A stretch of DNA of 64,000 nt from Enterococcus durans NBRC 100479 = LMG 10746 (lineage in GTDB: Bacteria; Bacillota; Bacilli; Lactobacillales; Enterococcaceae), in NCBI RefSeq assembly GCF_001544215.1, contig NZ_BCQB01000006.1, positions 35,140 through 99,139 on the forward strand, given 5' to 3'. Shown one piece after another: positions 1 to 8,149 of this stretch (the first letter of the stretch is position 1; each line of letters begins with the position of its first letter). The position numbers and the translations under genes were made by a program. The notes below the pieces were generated by a model, which was not told the DNA's origin, made no database searches, and was given only the letters and a program-made list of their open reading frames with translations.

Positions 1-184
1 CACTTAAACTAGACATCTGATTCCACACGTCATTCTCTTTTTCATCAGCCACTTTGCCTTTTTTTCGATCATACATGACCCCTCCGATATGGCTGGAACT
101 CTTTTGTCTTTCTTTTATTAGACTGTTTGCTTTTATGTAGTTGAAGGATTGTTGCAAATCTGGCGTAATAGGTATATTTTTCAT
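1..184 (-). CDS. Hypothetical protein, cut by the left window edge
   Basis: The first 61 codons of a minus-strand gene are visible. The protein begins MKNIPITPDLQQSFNYIKAN and continues into a hydrophilic stretch rich in Lys, Ser, Glu and Asp. The ATG is preceded by a GGGGGGAG ribosome binding site about four bases upstream, which is why the reading is trusted although the gene runs off the edge. No domain or signal peptide can be recognised in this fragment. It diverges from the Mga-like regulator to its right, so the two may share the A+T-rich spacer as a promoter region. The C-terminal part is missing and no function is assigned. Confidence 0.6.
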   Translation of the reverse strand, partial: MKNIPITPDLQQSFNYIKANSLIKERQKSSSHIGGVMYDRKKGKVADEKENDVWNQMSSLS

Positions 185-460
185 TTTCTCCCCCCTGAAC
201 CTAGAATAAATCATTTACCAGAATCCGTGAAAACTATTTTTCCCAAATAATAAAAACTTTATTTTTATTAAAATAACAAAAATACTAATCAAAAAAGTAA
301 GCGATGAGATTTTCTTTTTTCTTTATTGTTAAAGGATATCACTAGTTTTTTACTTTCCTTTCTTTTTTCCTTATACTTAAGAAAAGCTATTTTTTTATAG
401 AGCAAAGAAACAAAACAATAATTAATCCATGTCTTGTTTATAGGCAAAAAGGAGAGCCTT
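185..460. other. A+T-rich divergent intergenic region
   Basis: This 276-base spacer separates two divergent genes. It is almost entirely A and T with long T tracts, and no credible open reading frame, hairpin or clear consensus promoter was recognised. It must hold the promoters of both neighbours, but I cannot place them. Confidence 0.4.
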
Positions 461-1906
461 ATGTATTCTTTAATGAAAAAAATTATTACTGAAAAAGACA
501 TCCAGCGTCAGGTCACCCTACTCGAACTGCTGTTGAACCACCCAAAAATCACAGTCAATGAACTAGCCAATGAAGCAGGCACCACAGAAAGAACTGTATT
601 TTCCGATCTGCAAATGATCCGAACTCAACTTCCAGACGGTTGGGTGATCGATAGTGATCAAGCTGGTATCCACTTAAACCATCAACCAAATTTATTGGCC
701 AACGATCTATGGGAAATCTTTTTGCGGCAATCCATCAGTGTCCAACTTTTAAAAGAACTATTAGTGAATAAACAAGTAAGAATCCCTTCTTTTTTAAATA
801 ACAACGGTCTGTCCTATGAAACACTAAAAAGGCATGTGAAAAAATTGAACCTCTCGTTAAGCCCTTACCATTTGCAGATCAAGTTGACACGTCACACGGC
901 GGAAATCACCGGCAAGGAACAAACCATTCGCCTTTTTTATCATCGATTACTTTTGCCATTCACCCATAATGGTTATTTTTTCGAAGATTTCTCTGTACAT
1001 GAATCACATTATTTCCGTTTTTTAAAGCAGATCGATCAGACTGATTTAGCAGTAGAAACAGAAGAGATTTTTGGTGTCTGTTGGTTTTTCATTAATACGA
1101 TTCGTATAAAAGCAAATAGTCGAATGGCAACATATAGCCTCTCACCGACTGATCCGTTGTTTCTCCTTTATCTCTCTGATCTACAGACATTATACGAAAA
1201 CGAAGGGGTTTATTTAAAAAATGAAGAAGCCGTTTTTGCCTTTTCTTGTTTTTTAGATAGTTGGAATTACAATAACAACTATACAACTAAAATTACTGAC
1301 ACTTTATCAAGTTATCCTTTTTCAACAAGTATCCAAGCGTTTGTTCAGGAACTTTCAGATCATTTATCTCTGTCTTCTTTACGGGATACAAAATTAAGTC
1401 ATAATTTGATTTTGATGTTATTGAAATATCATGAATCACCGTTGCTTATGGAACAACTCCAGTCACAATATCATTATTTCGTGGAAGAATATGAAACTAA
1501 CTATACCGACTTGTATCCTTACAAAGTACGTTTGCTTGAAAAAATAAAAACACCCGCTCTTCCAATCAATGATGAAACCTATTTTTTCTATCTATTATCC
1601 TTACTAACACAGCAAGCACTCTTAACCGTCAAACCGAATCAGGTAATCATCTATTTTCTCTTTCAAGGAGAACCCTCATGGAAAGCATTCTTGCAACAGG
1701 AACTAAATGCCTCCTTTGGAAAAAGAGTACAAGTAAAACTAATAGAATACAGTCAACTCGCAGAAATAAAATTCAATAAAAATGATTTATTCGTCTCAAA
1801 TATCCCAATAGAAGCACCACCAATAGAAGTAATCTACCTCTCAACCATCCCAACAAAAAACGAACTAGACCGCCTCTACAAGAAGACAAAAAGAAGTTAT
1901 GTATAA
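461..1906 (+). CDS. Mga-family / PRD-like transcriptional regulator
   Basis: This 481-aa cytoplasmic protein has an N-terminal helix-turn-helix at about residues 17-58 (ITVNELANEAGTTERTVFSD), a long helical middle region and a C-terminal EIIB-like segment (VIIYFLFQGEPSWKAFLQQ). That layout is typical of Mga/AtxA-type regulators of Gram-positive cocci, which control surface and metabolic genes and may be tuned by PTS phosphorylation. The start is the ATG behind AAGGAG at about 449-454; a TTG nine codons upstream lies before that site and is less likely. The gene stands alone. Its TAA is directly followed by a family-1 intergenic repeat. The targets are unknown; the divergent partial gene and the ATPase next door are only positional candidates. 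Confidence 0.75.
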   Translation: MYSLMKKIITEKDIQRQVTLLELLLNHPKITVNELANEAGTTERTVFSDLQMIRTQLPDGWVIDSDQAGIHLNHQPNLLANDLWEIFLRQSISVQLLKELLVNKQVRIPSFLNNNGLSYETLKRHVKKLNLSLSPYHLQIKLTRHTAEITGKEQTIRLFYHRLLLPFTHNGYFFEDFSVHESHYFRFLKQIDQTDLAVETEEIFGVCWFFINTIRIKANSRMATYSLSPTDPLFLLYLSDLQTLYENEGVYLKNEEAVFAFSCFLDSWNYNNNYTTKITDTLSSYPFSTSIQAFVQELSDHLSLSSLRDTKLSHNLILMLLKYHESPLLMEQLQSQYHYFVEEYETNYTDLYPYKVRLLEKIKTPALPINDETYFFYLLSLLTQQALLTVKPNQVIIYFLFQGEPSWKAFLQQELNASFGKRVQVKLIEYSQLAEIKFNKNDLFVSNIPIEAPPIEVIYLSTIPTKNELDRLYKKTKRSYV

Positions 1907-2410
1907 AGGTTGTGAAAAGACTGTTCAGCTCCGCTGACAATAAGAATGGTTTTTTTGAAACAGCTCTCCATGTTTTGAAAAATCCAGACTTATTTCAAGG
2001 AGTTGGTCTTTGAACACCGTGTATAAAGGTTGTGAAAAGGCTGGTCTGCATCAAGCAATAAGAATGAACAGAGAAAAACAGCTTCTCATGTTTTTCATCT
2101 GTTTAGGCTTATTGTTGAAGATGCAAGCCTTTGAACACCGTGAATAAGGTTGTGAAAGAAGCGCCCAGCTCCGAGCAAATAAGAACTAGATTTTTAAAAT
2201 AGCTTCCCATATTTTGAAAATCTAGGCCTTATTGCTGAGGAGTTGCTTCTTGAACACCGTAAATAAGGTTGTGAAAAGAGCGTTTTGTCCTGAGCAATAA
2301 GGAGGAAAAGACCGTTCAGCTCCGCTGACAATAAGAATGGATTTTTCGAAACAGCTCTCCATGTTTTGAAAAATCCATTCTTATTTCAAGGAGTTGGTCT
2401 TTGATAAGTT
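1903..2410. repeat. Cluster of family-1 intergenic repeats (about 4-5 units)
   Basis: Four successive units begin with AGGTTGTGAAA(A)G and the first three end with CTTTGAACACCGT or CTTGAACACCGT. Each is roughly 115-125 bp with an imperfect inverted-repeat body, for example TCCGCTGACAATAAGAATGG facing CCATTCTTATTTCAAGGAG. The fourth unit is composite: a truncated copy runs into a second body at about 2310-2405. The first unit starts on the TAA of the upstream regulator gene. The same family occurs at 21646-21910. It lies between two convergent genes, which fits a role as a bidirectional terminator. Confidence 0.75.
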
Positions 2411-2442
2411 AGACGTTCCACAAAATCTTTTCCATGGATAAT

Positions 2443-4971
2443 TTATTCTCTCATTTTGATCATTTTCTTACTAACTACCTTCTCTACCTCAACGATTATA
2501 AATAACATGATGATATTTAATAAGATTGGTAATTGCTGTTGTAGTGAAAGACTGGTTGTCCCAATCAAGTGTTGCATGAAGGGAAGATAAACGACCGCTG
2601 CCTGTAGGATGAAAAGGATTCCTAAAGAAATGAACAATGCTTTGTTTTTCAGCATTCTTTTATTCAAGGAAGCATCTACTAATTCTCGGCAATTGATCAT
2701 GTATAATGCTTGCGCGCCGACGATATTTTGTAAAAGCATGGTTTGCTGTAACGCTTGTCCCTCAAAGCGCATTGCCAGAAAGTAAGCTGGGATCATGATC
2801 AGCAAGGAGACATAAAAGATTCGAAAAACATTGTACCTCGTGAGAATTCCTTGCTTTGGATCTCTAGGTGGTCTTGTCATCGTATCTTTCCCTGCCTGTT
2901 CGAATCCTAATGCGTAGGATAACGTGATCGTCGTGACCATATTTACCCAGAGAATTTGTACAGGCGTCAACGGTAGTGGTTGGTTAGCCAACAACGCCCA
3001 GATAATGATCAATCCTTGTGCTAAAGCTGTTGGTAAGAAGAAGTTGATCGTCTTTTGCAGATTGTCTAAAATTCTCCGTCCTTCTTTGACTGCTTTGGCA
3101 ATCGTATGGAAATTATCATCTCCCAAAACCATATCTGCTGCTTGTTTACTGACTTCACTACCCTTGATTCCCATAGCGATCCCGACATCTGCCCGCTTCA
3201 AAGCTGGAGCGTCATTGACTCCATCACCTGTCATCCCAACGATTTCCTCATTCTTTTGTAGCGCCTCAACGATTCGGAGTTTATGCTCTGGTGTCGTTCT
3301 GGCAAAAACATCCACTGTTTGGACCTTCACTGCTAATTCTTCCGCCGAGAGCTGATCCAAGTCGATTCCTTCTAATACAGTAGTGGTATGTTTCAACCCA
3401 ATCTGCTCTGCAATAGCTTTTGCCGTGTCTTTGTGATCACCTGTGATCATTTTGACCGAAATCCCTGCAGTTTGACATTCCTTGACAGCCTTGATTGCAC
3501 TTTCTTTAGGCGGATCAATGATGCCAGCAATCCCGACAAACGTTAATTGCTCTAACGCTTCATGTGTTAATGGTTGCTCATTCGGGACCACTTTATAAGC
3601 AAACCCGAGTACACGTTGCCCTTTCTGTGCTAAAGCTTTTGCTTTTTCTTGCCATTCTTTTAACTTTTCAGCCGTTAAGTCTGCTTTAGCCAGTAATACT
3701 TCCGGTGCTCCTTTGACATAAATGACTTTCCCATCTTGGTGTTCGTGCATCGTAGCCATGTACTTGTAACTGGAGCTAAAAGGCAATTTTCCGTGTAACT
3801 TTTCCAAAGAAACTTCTGCATTTTCAGCATAGCGCAACAGCGCTAACTCTGTCGGATTCCCGTTTAACGCTGCTACACGTTGATCTGCTTTTGTTTGTGC
3901 TTCCTGACAATTTTTCATGATCGCAATCATTTTTTCTTTCTCATCTGTCAGAGTCTCTACAACACTCATCTCGTTCTTTGTTAAGGTTCCTGTTTTATCC
4001 GAACAAATCACGGTCATTGAGCCGAGAGTTTCAACTGATGGTAACCCTTTGATGATTGCTTGCTCTTTCGCCATTTCATTCACACCCAATGAAAGGATCA
4101 TCGTCAACACAGCTGGCAAACCTTCTGGGATCATTGACACGATCAAAGCAATGATCGTAGAAAAGAGAAAGTTCAATTCCAATCCGTAGCGGAATGTTGT
4201 GAAGAAAATCAGGAATAGGCTCAAGAAAATGATTCCGCGAAAAATCTGCTTATTCAACTGATGGATTTTCCTGACAAGCGGCGTAGTCTGTTGTTCTACC
4301 GTTTGTAATGCTTGGTTGATCTTGCCGATTTCTGTTGAGTTGGCTGTTTCAACCACTACGCCAATTGCTGACCCCGTTTGTACTAACGTTCCTGAAAATG
4401 CCATGTTCACTTGGTCACCAGTAGCAACCGTCTTTTTGATCGTTGCGCTCGTTTTTTCAATAGCTTCCGATTCCCCTGTCAAAGCAGCTTCTTCTACCAT
4501 GAAGTCATGGACCTCAATCAGTCGAATATCTGCAGGAACGACATCGCCAGCTTTTAAAGCGATAATGTCTCCGATGATCAGCTCTTTGGCCTCAACCAGT
4601 TCTTTGATCCCTTCCGTAAAGATCACAGCTTCTTGCCCCATCATCTCTTTTAATCCATTTAGTGATTCTTCTGCTTTACGCTCCTGCCAGTAGCCCACAA
4701 AACTATTCACGACGACCACAGCTAAAATGATGCTTCCTTCGATCACATCACCTGTGAAAAATTTCAAAAGAGCCGCAATCAATAGTATGATCATCAGCAA
4801 ATCGGTAAAGTGCTTGAAAAATTTCCTTAAAGGATGAACTTTCTTTTTGACTTCGATTTGATTGTACCCATGTTTCGCTAAGCGTTTCGTCCGTTCTTCT
4901 TGTCCTAATCCATCTTGGGTTGTCTGAAGTGTCTGCATCGCCTGGTCAACTGTTTCTTTATACCACATCAT
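2443..4971 (-). CDS. P2-type cation-transporting P-type ATPase (PacL/PMCA-like)
   Basis: This 842-aa integral membrane pump has all the P-type ATPase landmarks: an N-terminal cation-ATPase segment, the actuator motif TGES (165-168), the M4 motif PEGLP (282-286), the phosphorylation motif DKTGT with Asp325, and the hinge motif TGDGVNDAP. About ten membrane segments are expected. The family exports Ca2+, Na+ or other cations at ATP cost. The M6 segment reads NMVTTITLSYALGFE; the Asp that follows NxxT in SERCA-type pumps (NLVTD) is Thr here, so calcium specificity should not be assumed. A strong AGGAGG sits eight bases before the first of two adjacent ATG codons. The gene appears to be monocistronic, between a repeat cluster and the permease operon. 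Confidence 0.85.
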   Translation of the reverse strand: MMWYKETVDQAMQTLQTTQDGLGQEERTKRLAKHGYNQIEVKKKVHPLRKFFKHFTDLLMIILLIAALLKFFTGDVIEGSIILAVVVVNSFVGYWQERKAEESLNGLKEMMGQEAVIFTEGIKELVEAKELIIGDIIALKAGDVVPADIRLIEVHDFMVEEAALTGESEAIEKTSATIKKTVATGDQVNMAFSGTLVQTGSAIGVVVETANSTEIGKINQALQTVEQQTTPLVRKIHQLNKQIFRGIIFLSLFLIFFTTFRYGLELNFLFSTIIALIVSMIPEGLPAVLTMILSLGVNEMAKEQAIIKGLPSVETLGSMTVICSDKTGTLTKNEMSVVETLTDEKEKMIAIMKNCQEAQTKADQRVAALNGNPTELALLRYAENAEVSLEKLHGKLPFSSSYKYMATMHEHQDGKVIYVKGAPEVLLAKADLTAEKLKEWQEKAKALAQKGQRVLGFAYKVVPNEQPLTHEALEQLTFVGIAGIIDPPKESAIKAVKECQTAGISVKMITGDHKDTAKAIAEQIGLKHTTTVLEGIDLDQLSAEELAVKVQTVDVFARTTPEHKLRIVEALQKNEEIVGMTGDGVNDAPALKRADVGIAMGIKGSEVSKQAADMVLGDDNFHTIAKAVKEGRRILDNLQKTINFFLPTALAQGLIIIWALLANQPLPLTPVQILWVNMVTTITLSYALGFEQAGKDTMTRPPRDPKQGILTRYNVFRIFYVSLLIMIPAYFLAMRFEGQALQQTMLLQNIVGAQALYMINCRELVDASLNKRMLKNKALFISLGILFILQAAVVYLPFMQHLIGTTSLSLQQQLPILLNIIMLFIIVEVEKVVSKKMIKMRE

Positions 4972-5068
4972 GGCAATCCCTCCTGTTTCGATTTGATACT
5001 TTTATTATACGTAGGAGAGCCATGGATGAACGGCGATTATTTCAGAGAACCCTGAAATAAATAATTTT

Positions 5069-5148
5069 AGAGGAGTTGCTTCTGCTCCCACCGTTTATTC
5101 GTTTTTAAAGAATGAGATAAAAGTATTTCTTACTTTTGTTCCACGCTC
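5069..5148 (+). repeat. Family-2 intergenic repeat, right half only
   Basis: The sequence from AGGAGTTGCTTCTGCTCCC through CTTTTGTTCCACGCTC matches the right half of the ~170-bp element found complete at 11976, 24824, 27997 and 33531. The terminal inverted repeat runs into the permease gene and provides its last codons (S-V-E-Q-K-stop). Confidence 0.7.
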
Positions 5149-6470
5149 ATTTCTTTTTTATGGCTGACGTGGATTTTTCTATACATCAGATTCAAGCCAA
5201 TAAACCAACCAAGAGAAATCAATGGAATCATTCGGGTAGCTGATTCAAAAAACAGACTCAATCCCACCATAAGGAAGAAAAGAAACGTTACTTTATCTCG
5301 ATTTTTTTGTAGCAGATTGATTGGCAATTTAAGATGGGCACAAAGAATCGAAGACCAAACAAATAAAAAGCAAACTGTAGTCATTCCAGCTAATAATTGA
5401 AATAACATGCGACTATCTGCAACAAAAAAGTGTAGACACAACCCTAGCAAGAACATACCACCTGTAAATAAAATGCCATGTAGCGGTACACTACGGGAAG
5501 AAATAAATAAAAACCATTTGGATAGATTTTTTTCTTTTGCCGTATTATATAAGATACGACTTGTACTGTAGATTGCACTATTCGTGGAGGATAAGGAAGC
5601 CACCAAGATGATAAAATTGATCATTCCCGCACCTTTCCTCCAATGGACCATTTGAAGCATCGTGACCAATGGACTTTCTTTTAAATCAAGATTTTGCCAG
5701 GGCACAACCAATAAAATCGCTACGATCGTTCCAATATAGAAAAAGAGAATGCGTGCAGGTAAACATTTGATTGCTTTTTTCAAATTTTCTTGTGGGTCGC
5801 TTGTTTCCCCTACTGTCAATCCAATCATCTCCACACCGTCAAAGCTAAATAATACCATTGGAAAAGAAGTAGCGATTCCTGTCAGCCCAAATGGGAAAAA
5901 GGAATGAATCGTTCCGAAATTCTCTTTGACTCCAATATGAGGTGTCTGAAAATGCCAGATGCTGATGCCGATACCCAACAAAATAAATAGGAAGATCCCA
6001 AAAATCTTGATCGTAGAAAAAAATGATTCTAATTCGCCAAACCAGCGTACAGCAACAATATTGACGACGACCAACACACTAAGAACAAGGATTCCGCTAA
6101 GTAATGGCGAACTGTCAGGAAACCAAAAGCGAATATACAATCCTATCGCCGTTAATTCCGTCAACCCTGCTGCCATCCAACATAACCAATACGTCCAATT
6201 GACAAAAAAAGCCCAACGGTCACCCAGATAGTAATGAATGAAATTACCGATTGATTGAAAGTCGCTATTTGTTAAAAATAGATCACCCATTGCGTGCATC
6301 AAACTATAAATAGCAATTCTACAAATAAAATAAGTGAGTAAGACAGCCGGTCCAGCCAATCGGATTGCTTTAGCAGAACCTAAAAATAATCCTGTACCGA
6401 TCGCACCTCCTAGCGCAATCATTTGGATATTTCGATTCGTTAAAGCTTTCTTCATTGTTGTTCGTTCCAT
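5130..6470 (-). CDS. APC-superfamily amino acid permease
   Basis: This 446-aa membrane protein has about twelve transmembrane segments and the amino-acid permease signature GGAIGTGLFLGS near the N-terminus, followed by a short basic C-terminal tail. It resembles the AAT group of proton-coupled amino acid permeases; the substrate cannot be read from sequence. The start is the ATG at 6470 behind AAAAGGTGAG; a GTG nine bases upstream lies inside that ribosome binding site. It is the third gene of the decarboxylase operon, 16 bases after the antiporter, so it may feed the amino acid that is decarboxylated. Its last five codons lie inside a family-2 repeat, so the natural C-terminus may have been replaced by element-derived residues. 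Confidence 0.8.
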   Translation of the reverse strand: MERTTMKKALTNRNIQMIALGGAIGTGLFLGSAKAIRLAGPAVLLTYFICRIAIYSLMHAMGDLFLTNSDFQSIGNFIHYYLGDRWAFFVNWTYWLCWMAAGLTELTAIGLYIRFWFPDSSPLLSGILVLSVLVVVNIVAVRWFGELESFFSTIKIFGIFLFILLGIGISIWHFQTPHIGVKENFGTIHSFFPFGLTGIATSFPMVLFSFDGVEMIGLTVGETSDPQENLKKAIKCLPARILFFYIGTIVAILLVVPWQNLDLKESPLVTMLQMVHWRKGAGMINFIILVASLSSTNSAIYSTSRILYNTAKEKNLSKWFLFISSRSVPLHGILFTGGMFLLGLCLHFFVADSRMLFQLLAGMTTVCFLFVWSSILCAHLKLPINLLQKNRDKVTFLFFLMVGLSLFFESATRMIPLISLGWFIGLNLMYRKIHVSHKKEMSVEQK

Positions 6471-6486
6471 CTTACTCACCTTTTCT

Positions 6487-7917
6487 TTATTCTTTGTTCA
6501 ATTTGTCAGTTACTTCTTGCTCCCATGATGGTTTTCTGATTTTTTCGATACCCAAAGGTGCAAAAAATAAGACAAGGCTGATCGCAGTCACTGCAATCAA
6601 GTTGATCAATGTGCCTGCTTTCATCGTCAATCCCACAGAAAATACAATCGCTGCAAACAAGATAAGGACAACGATCCAAGCACCTAGATTGCTATTGCTT
6701 CCTTTCTTGCCGATTCTAAATGGTCGTTTGTATTCAGGATGAGCCTGTCTTAATTTCAAGATAGCGATCCCCATGATCACATAGACGATACAATAGATAA
6801 CTGTGGTTGAATTGACTAACATCAAGAAAGCTTGATTGACTCCAGGAATCAATAGATAAAACAATGCAAAAATCGAAATAATTGTTGACTGAGTTAAAAT
6901 CACTGATTTTGAAACATCAAATTGATTCGTTTTCCAAAAGTTGAATTTTGGTGGGTAAGCTCCTTTTCTGGCACTTGCGGTAACTGTTTTCGCAGGTCCC
7001 GAAGCCCAAGCAGACAACTGTACAGCAACTCCGACAAAAACAAGCAGACTGAAAATATTCACGATGATATGTGGTAACCCCAAGATTTGACAATAGATGG
7101 AGATAGATTGAGCAATATTGTTTAATTCCATTTGTCCTTTTGGTACCACATTCGCTACAACTAGCGCATTTAGCGTATTCACCAAAAACAAGAAAATCAA
7201 AGCAGCAAAAATCCCGTGAATATAAGTTTTCACTGGATTTTTAAGACGAGTAATATAAACAGAAGACATTTCGATCCCAGTAAAAATAAACATGATTGGT
7301 GCAAAATAAACAAATGAGCTAGCTGTTTTCGCATCAGGAATCAATTTTTCCCATGAGAAACTTCCTAATGTGCCATGTGGTAAAATACCCACCTTGATCC
7401 AAGTAATGATGCCTAATAGAAGCATCATCGCTAAAGGAATATATAGTCCTAGCCAGACACCAATCTTTCCGCCGATCTTTGCCATATCGAATTTCAAATT
7501 CAATAAGGTAACGATCCAATAAACAACTAAGATCACAACTAACGTAAACTTGCTATTCAACCCAAGTGGCACGTTGTCGATGATATTTCCAAATAATGGC
7601 GCAAGAGCAGAAGCAACCATCACCATTCCAGGAAACATTTGGACCCATAGAAGCCAAGAAACAACAAAGCCCCATTTTCTTCCTAAAGAATTAGATACCC
7701 ACAACTCTGGCCCGCCATTTTGTGGAAACATCCCGGCAAACTCTCCAGAGATCAATGAAATCGGAAACGCATAGAATAATACCGCCACAAGCATGTAAAA
7801 CAACATCGTCCAGCCAGTCGCAGCCACATCTGGGATATTTCGGACACTAGCAACAAGCGCACAAGTCATCCCAATAAAGGTCAGCGTGGTAATTTGTTTG
7901 GATTTTGAATCCGCCAT
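6487..7917 (-). CDS. tyrP: Amino acid/amine antiporter, TyrP-like
   Basis: This 476-aa APC-family protein has about twelve membrane helices. It resembles the glutamate/GABA- and tyrosine/tyramine-type exchangers found beside amino-acid decarboxylases: it begins MADSKSKQITTLTFIGMTCA and carries the early motif FPQNGGPELWVSNSLG. Such exchangers import the amino acid and export the amine, giving a proton motive force when paired with intracellular decarboxylation. The ATG at 7917 follows GAAGGA; a TTG ten codons upstream gives a longer form with no better ribosome binding site. It sits downstream of the decarboxylase, separated by a palindromic 185-bp element. The tyrosine substrate is inferred from the neighbour. 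Confidence 0.8.
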   Translation of the reverse strand: MADSKSKQITTLTFIGMTCALVASVRNIPDVAATGWTMLFYMLVAVLFYAFPISLISGEFAGMFPQNGGPELWVSNSLGRKWGFVVSWLLWVQMFPGMVMVASALAPLFGNIIDNVPLGLNSKFTLVVILVVYWIVTLLNLKFDMAKIGGKIGVWLGLYIPLAMMLLLGIITWIKVGILPHGTLGSFSWEKLIPDAKTASSFVYFAPIMFIFTGIEMSSVYITRLKNPVKTYIHGIFAALIFLFLVNTLNALVVANVVPKGQMELNNIAQSISIYCQILGLPHIIVNIFSLLVFVGVAVQLSAWASGPAKTVTASARKGAYPPKFNFWKTNQFDVSKSVILTQSTIISIFALFYLLIPGVNQAFLMLVNSTTVIYCIVYVIMGIAILKLRQAHPEYKRPFRIGKKGSNSNLGAWIVVLILFAAIVFSVGLTMKAGTLINLIAVTAISLVLFFAPLGIEKIRKPSWEQEVTDKLNKE

Positions 7918-7950
7918 TTTATTTTTCCTTCTTTCTATCACAGACAAATA

Positions 7951-8135
7951 AACCGTCTAGCTTTCTGAATGCCACAGGGGGAATGAGATCATAGCAGCAA
8001 GAACGCTTTTTATATCAGTCAAAATACACGTGCAATTTTGAAAAATAAATATTGACGTTTTTCTTATAGATACTTACTTTTATGATCTCCTGTGGACAAG
8101 CTGGGGAAGTGTCTTTCATTCATTGCTAGACGGTT
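7951..8135. repeat. Nested inverted-repeat element between decarboxylase and antiporter
   Basis: The outer arms are AACCGTCTAGC (7951-7961) and GCTAGACGGTT (8125-8135). The inner arms are CCACAGG...GAGATCATA (7972-7993) and TATGATCTCCTGTGG (8081-8095), with TGAATG/CATTCA between them. The structure spans most of the gap between the two genes and could fold as one long stem in the mRNA, or be a MITE-like relic. No clear promoter was identified inside it. Confidence 0.55.
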
Positions 8136-8149
8136 CACGATTCGTTTTT

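Noticed and set aside
1903..2410. Regularly repeated ~120-bp units as a CRISPR array
   Set aside because: The units differ in length and sequence, have no constant short repeat with unique spacers, and form inverted repeats; they match the intergenic family at 21646.
2900..2925. TTCGAATCC tRNA T-arm-like sequence
   Set aside because: It lies inside the P-type ATPase coding sequence and no cloverleaf can be built around it. No tRNA or rRNA gene was found in the window.
2924..4693. Long plus-strand frames opposite the P-type ATPase
   Set aside because: Shadow frames of a gene with clear conserved motifs on the minus strand.
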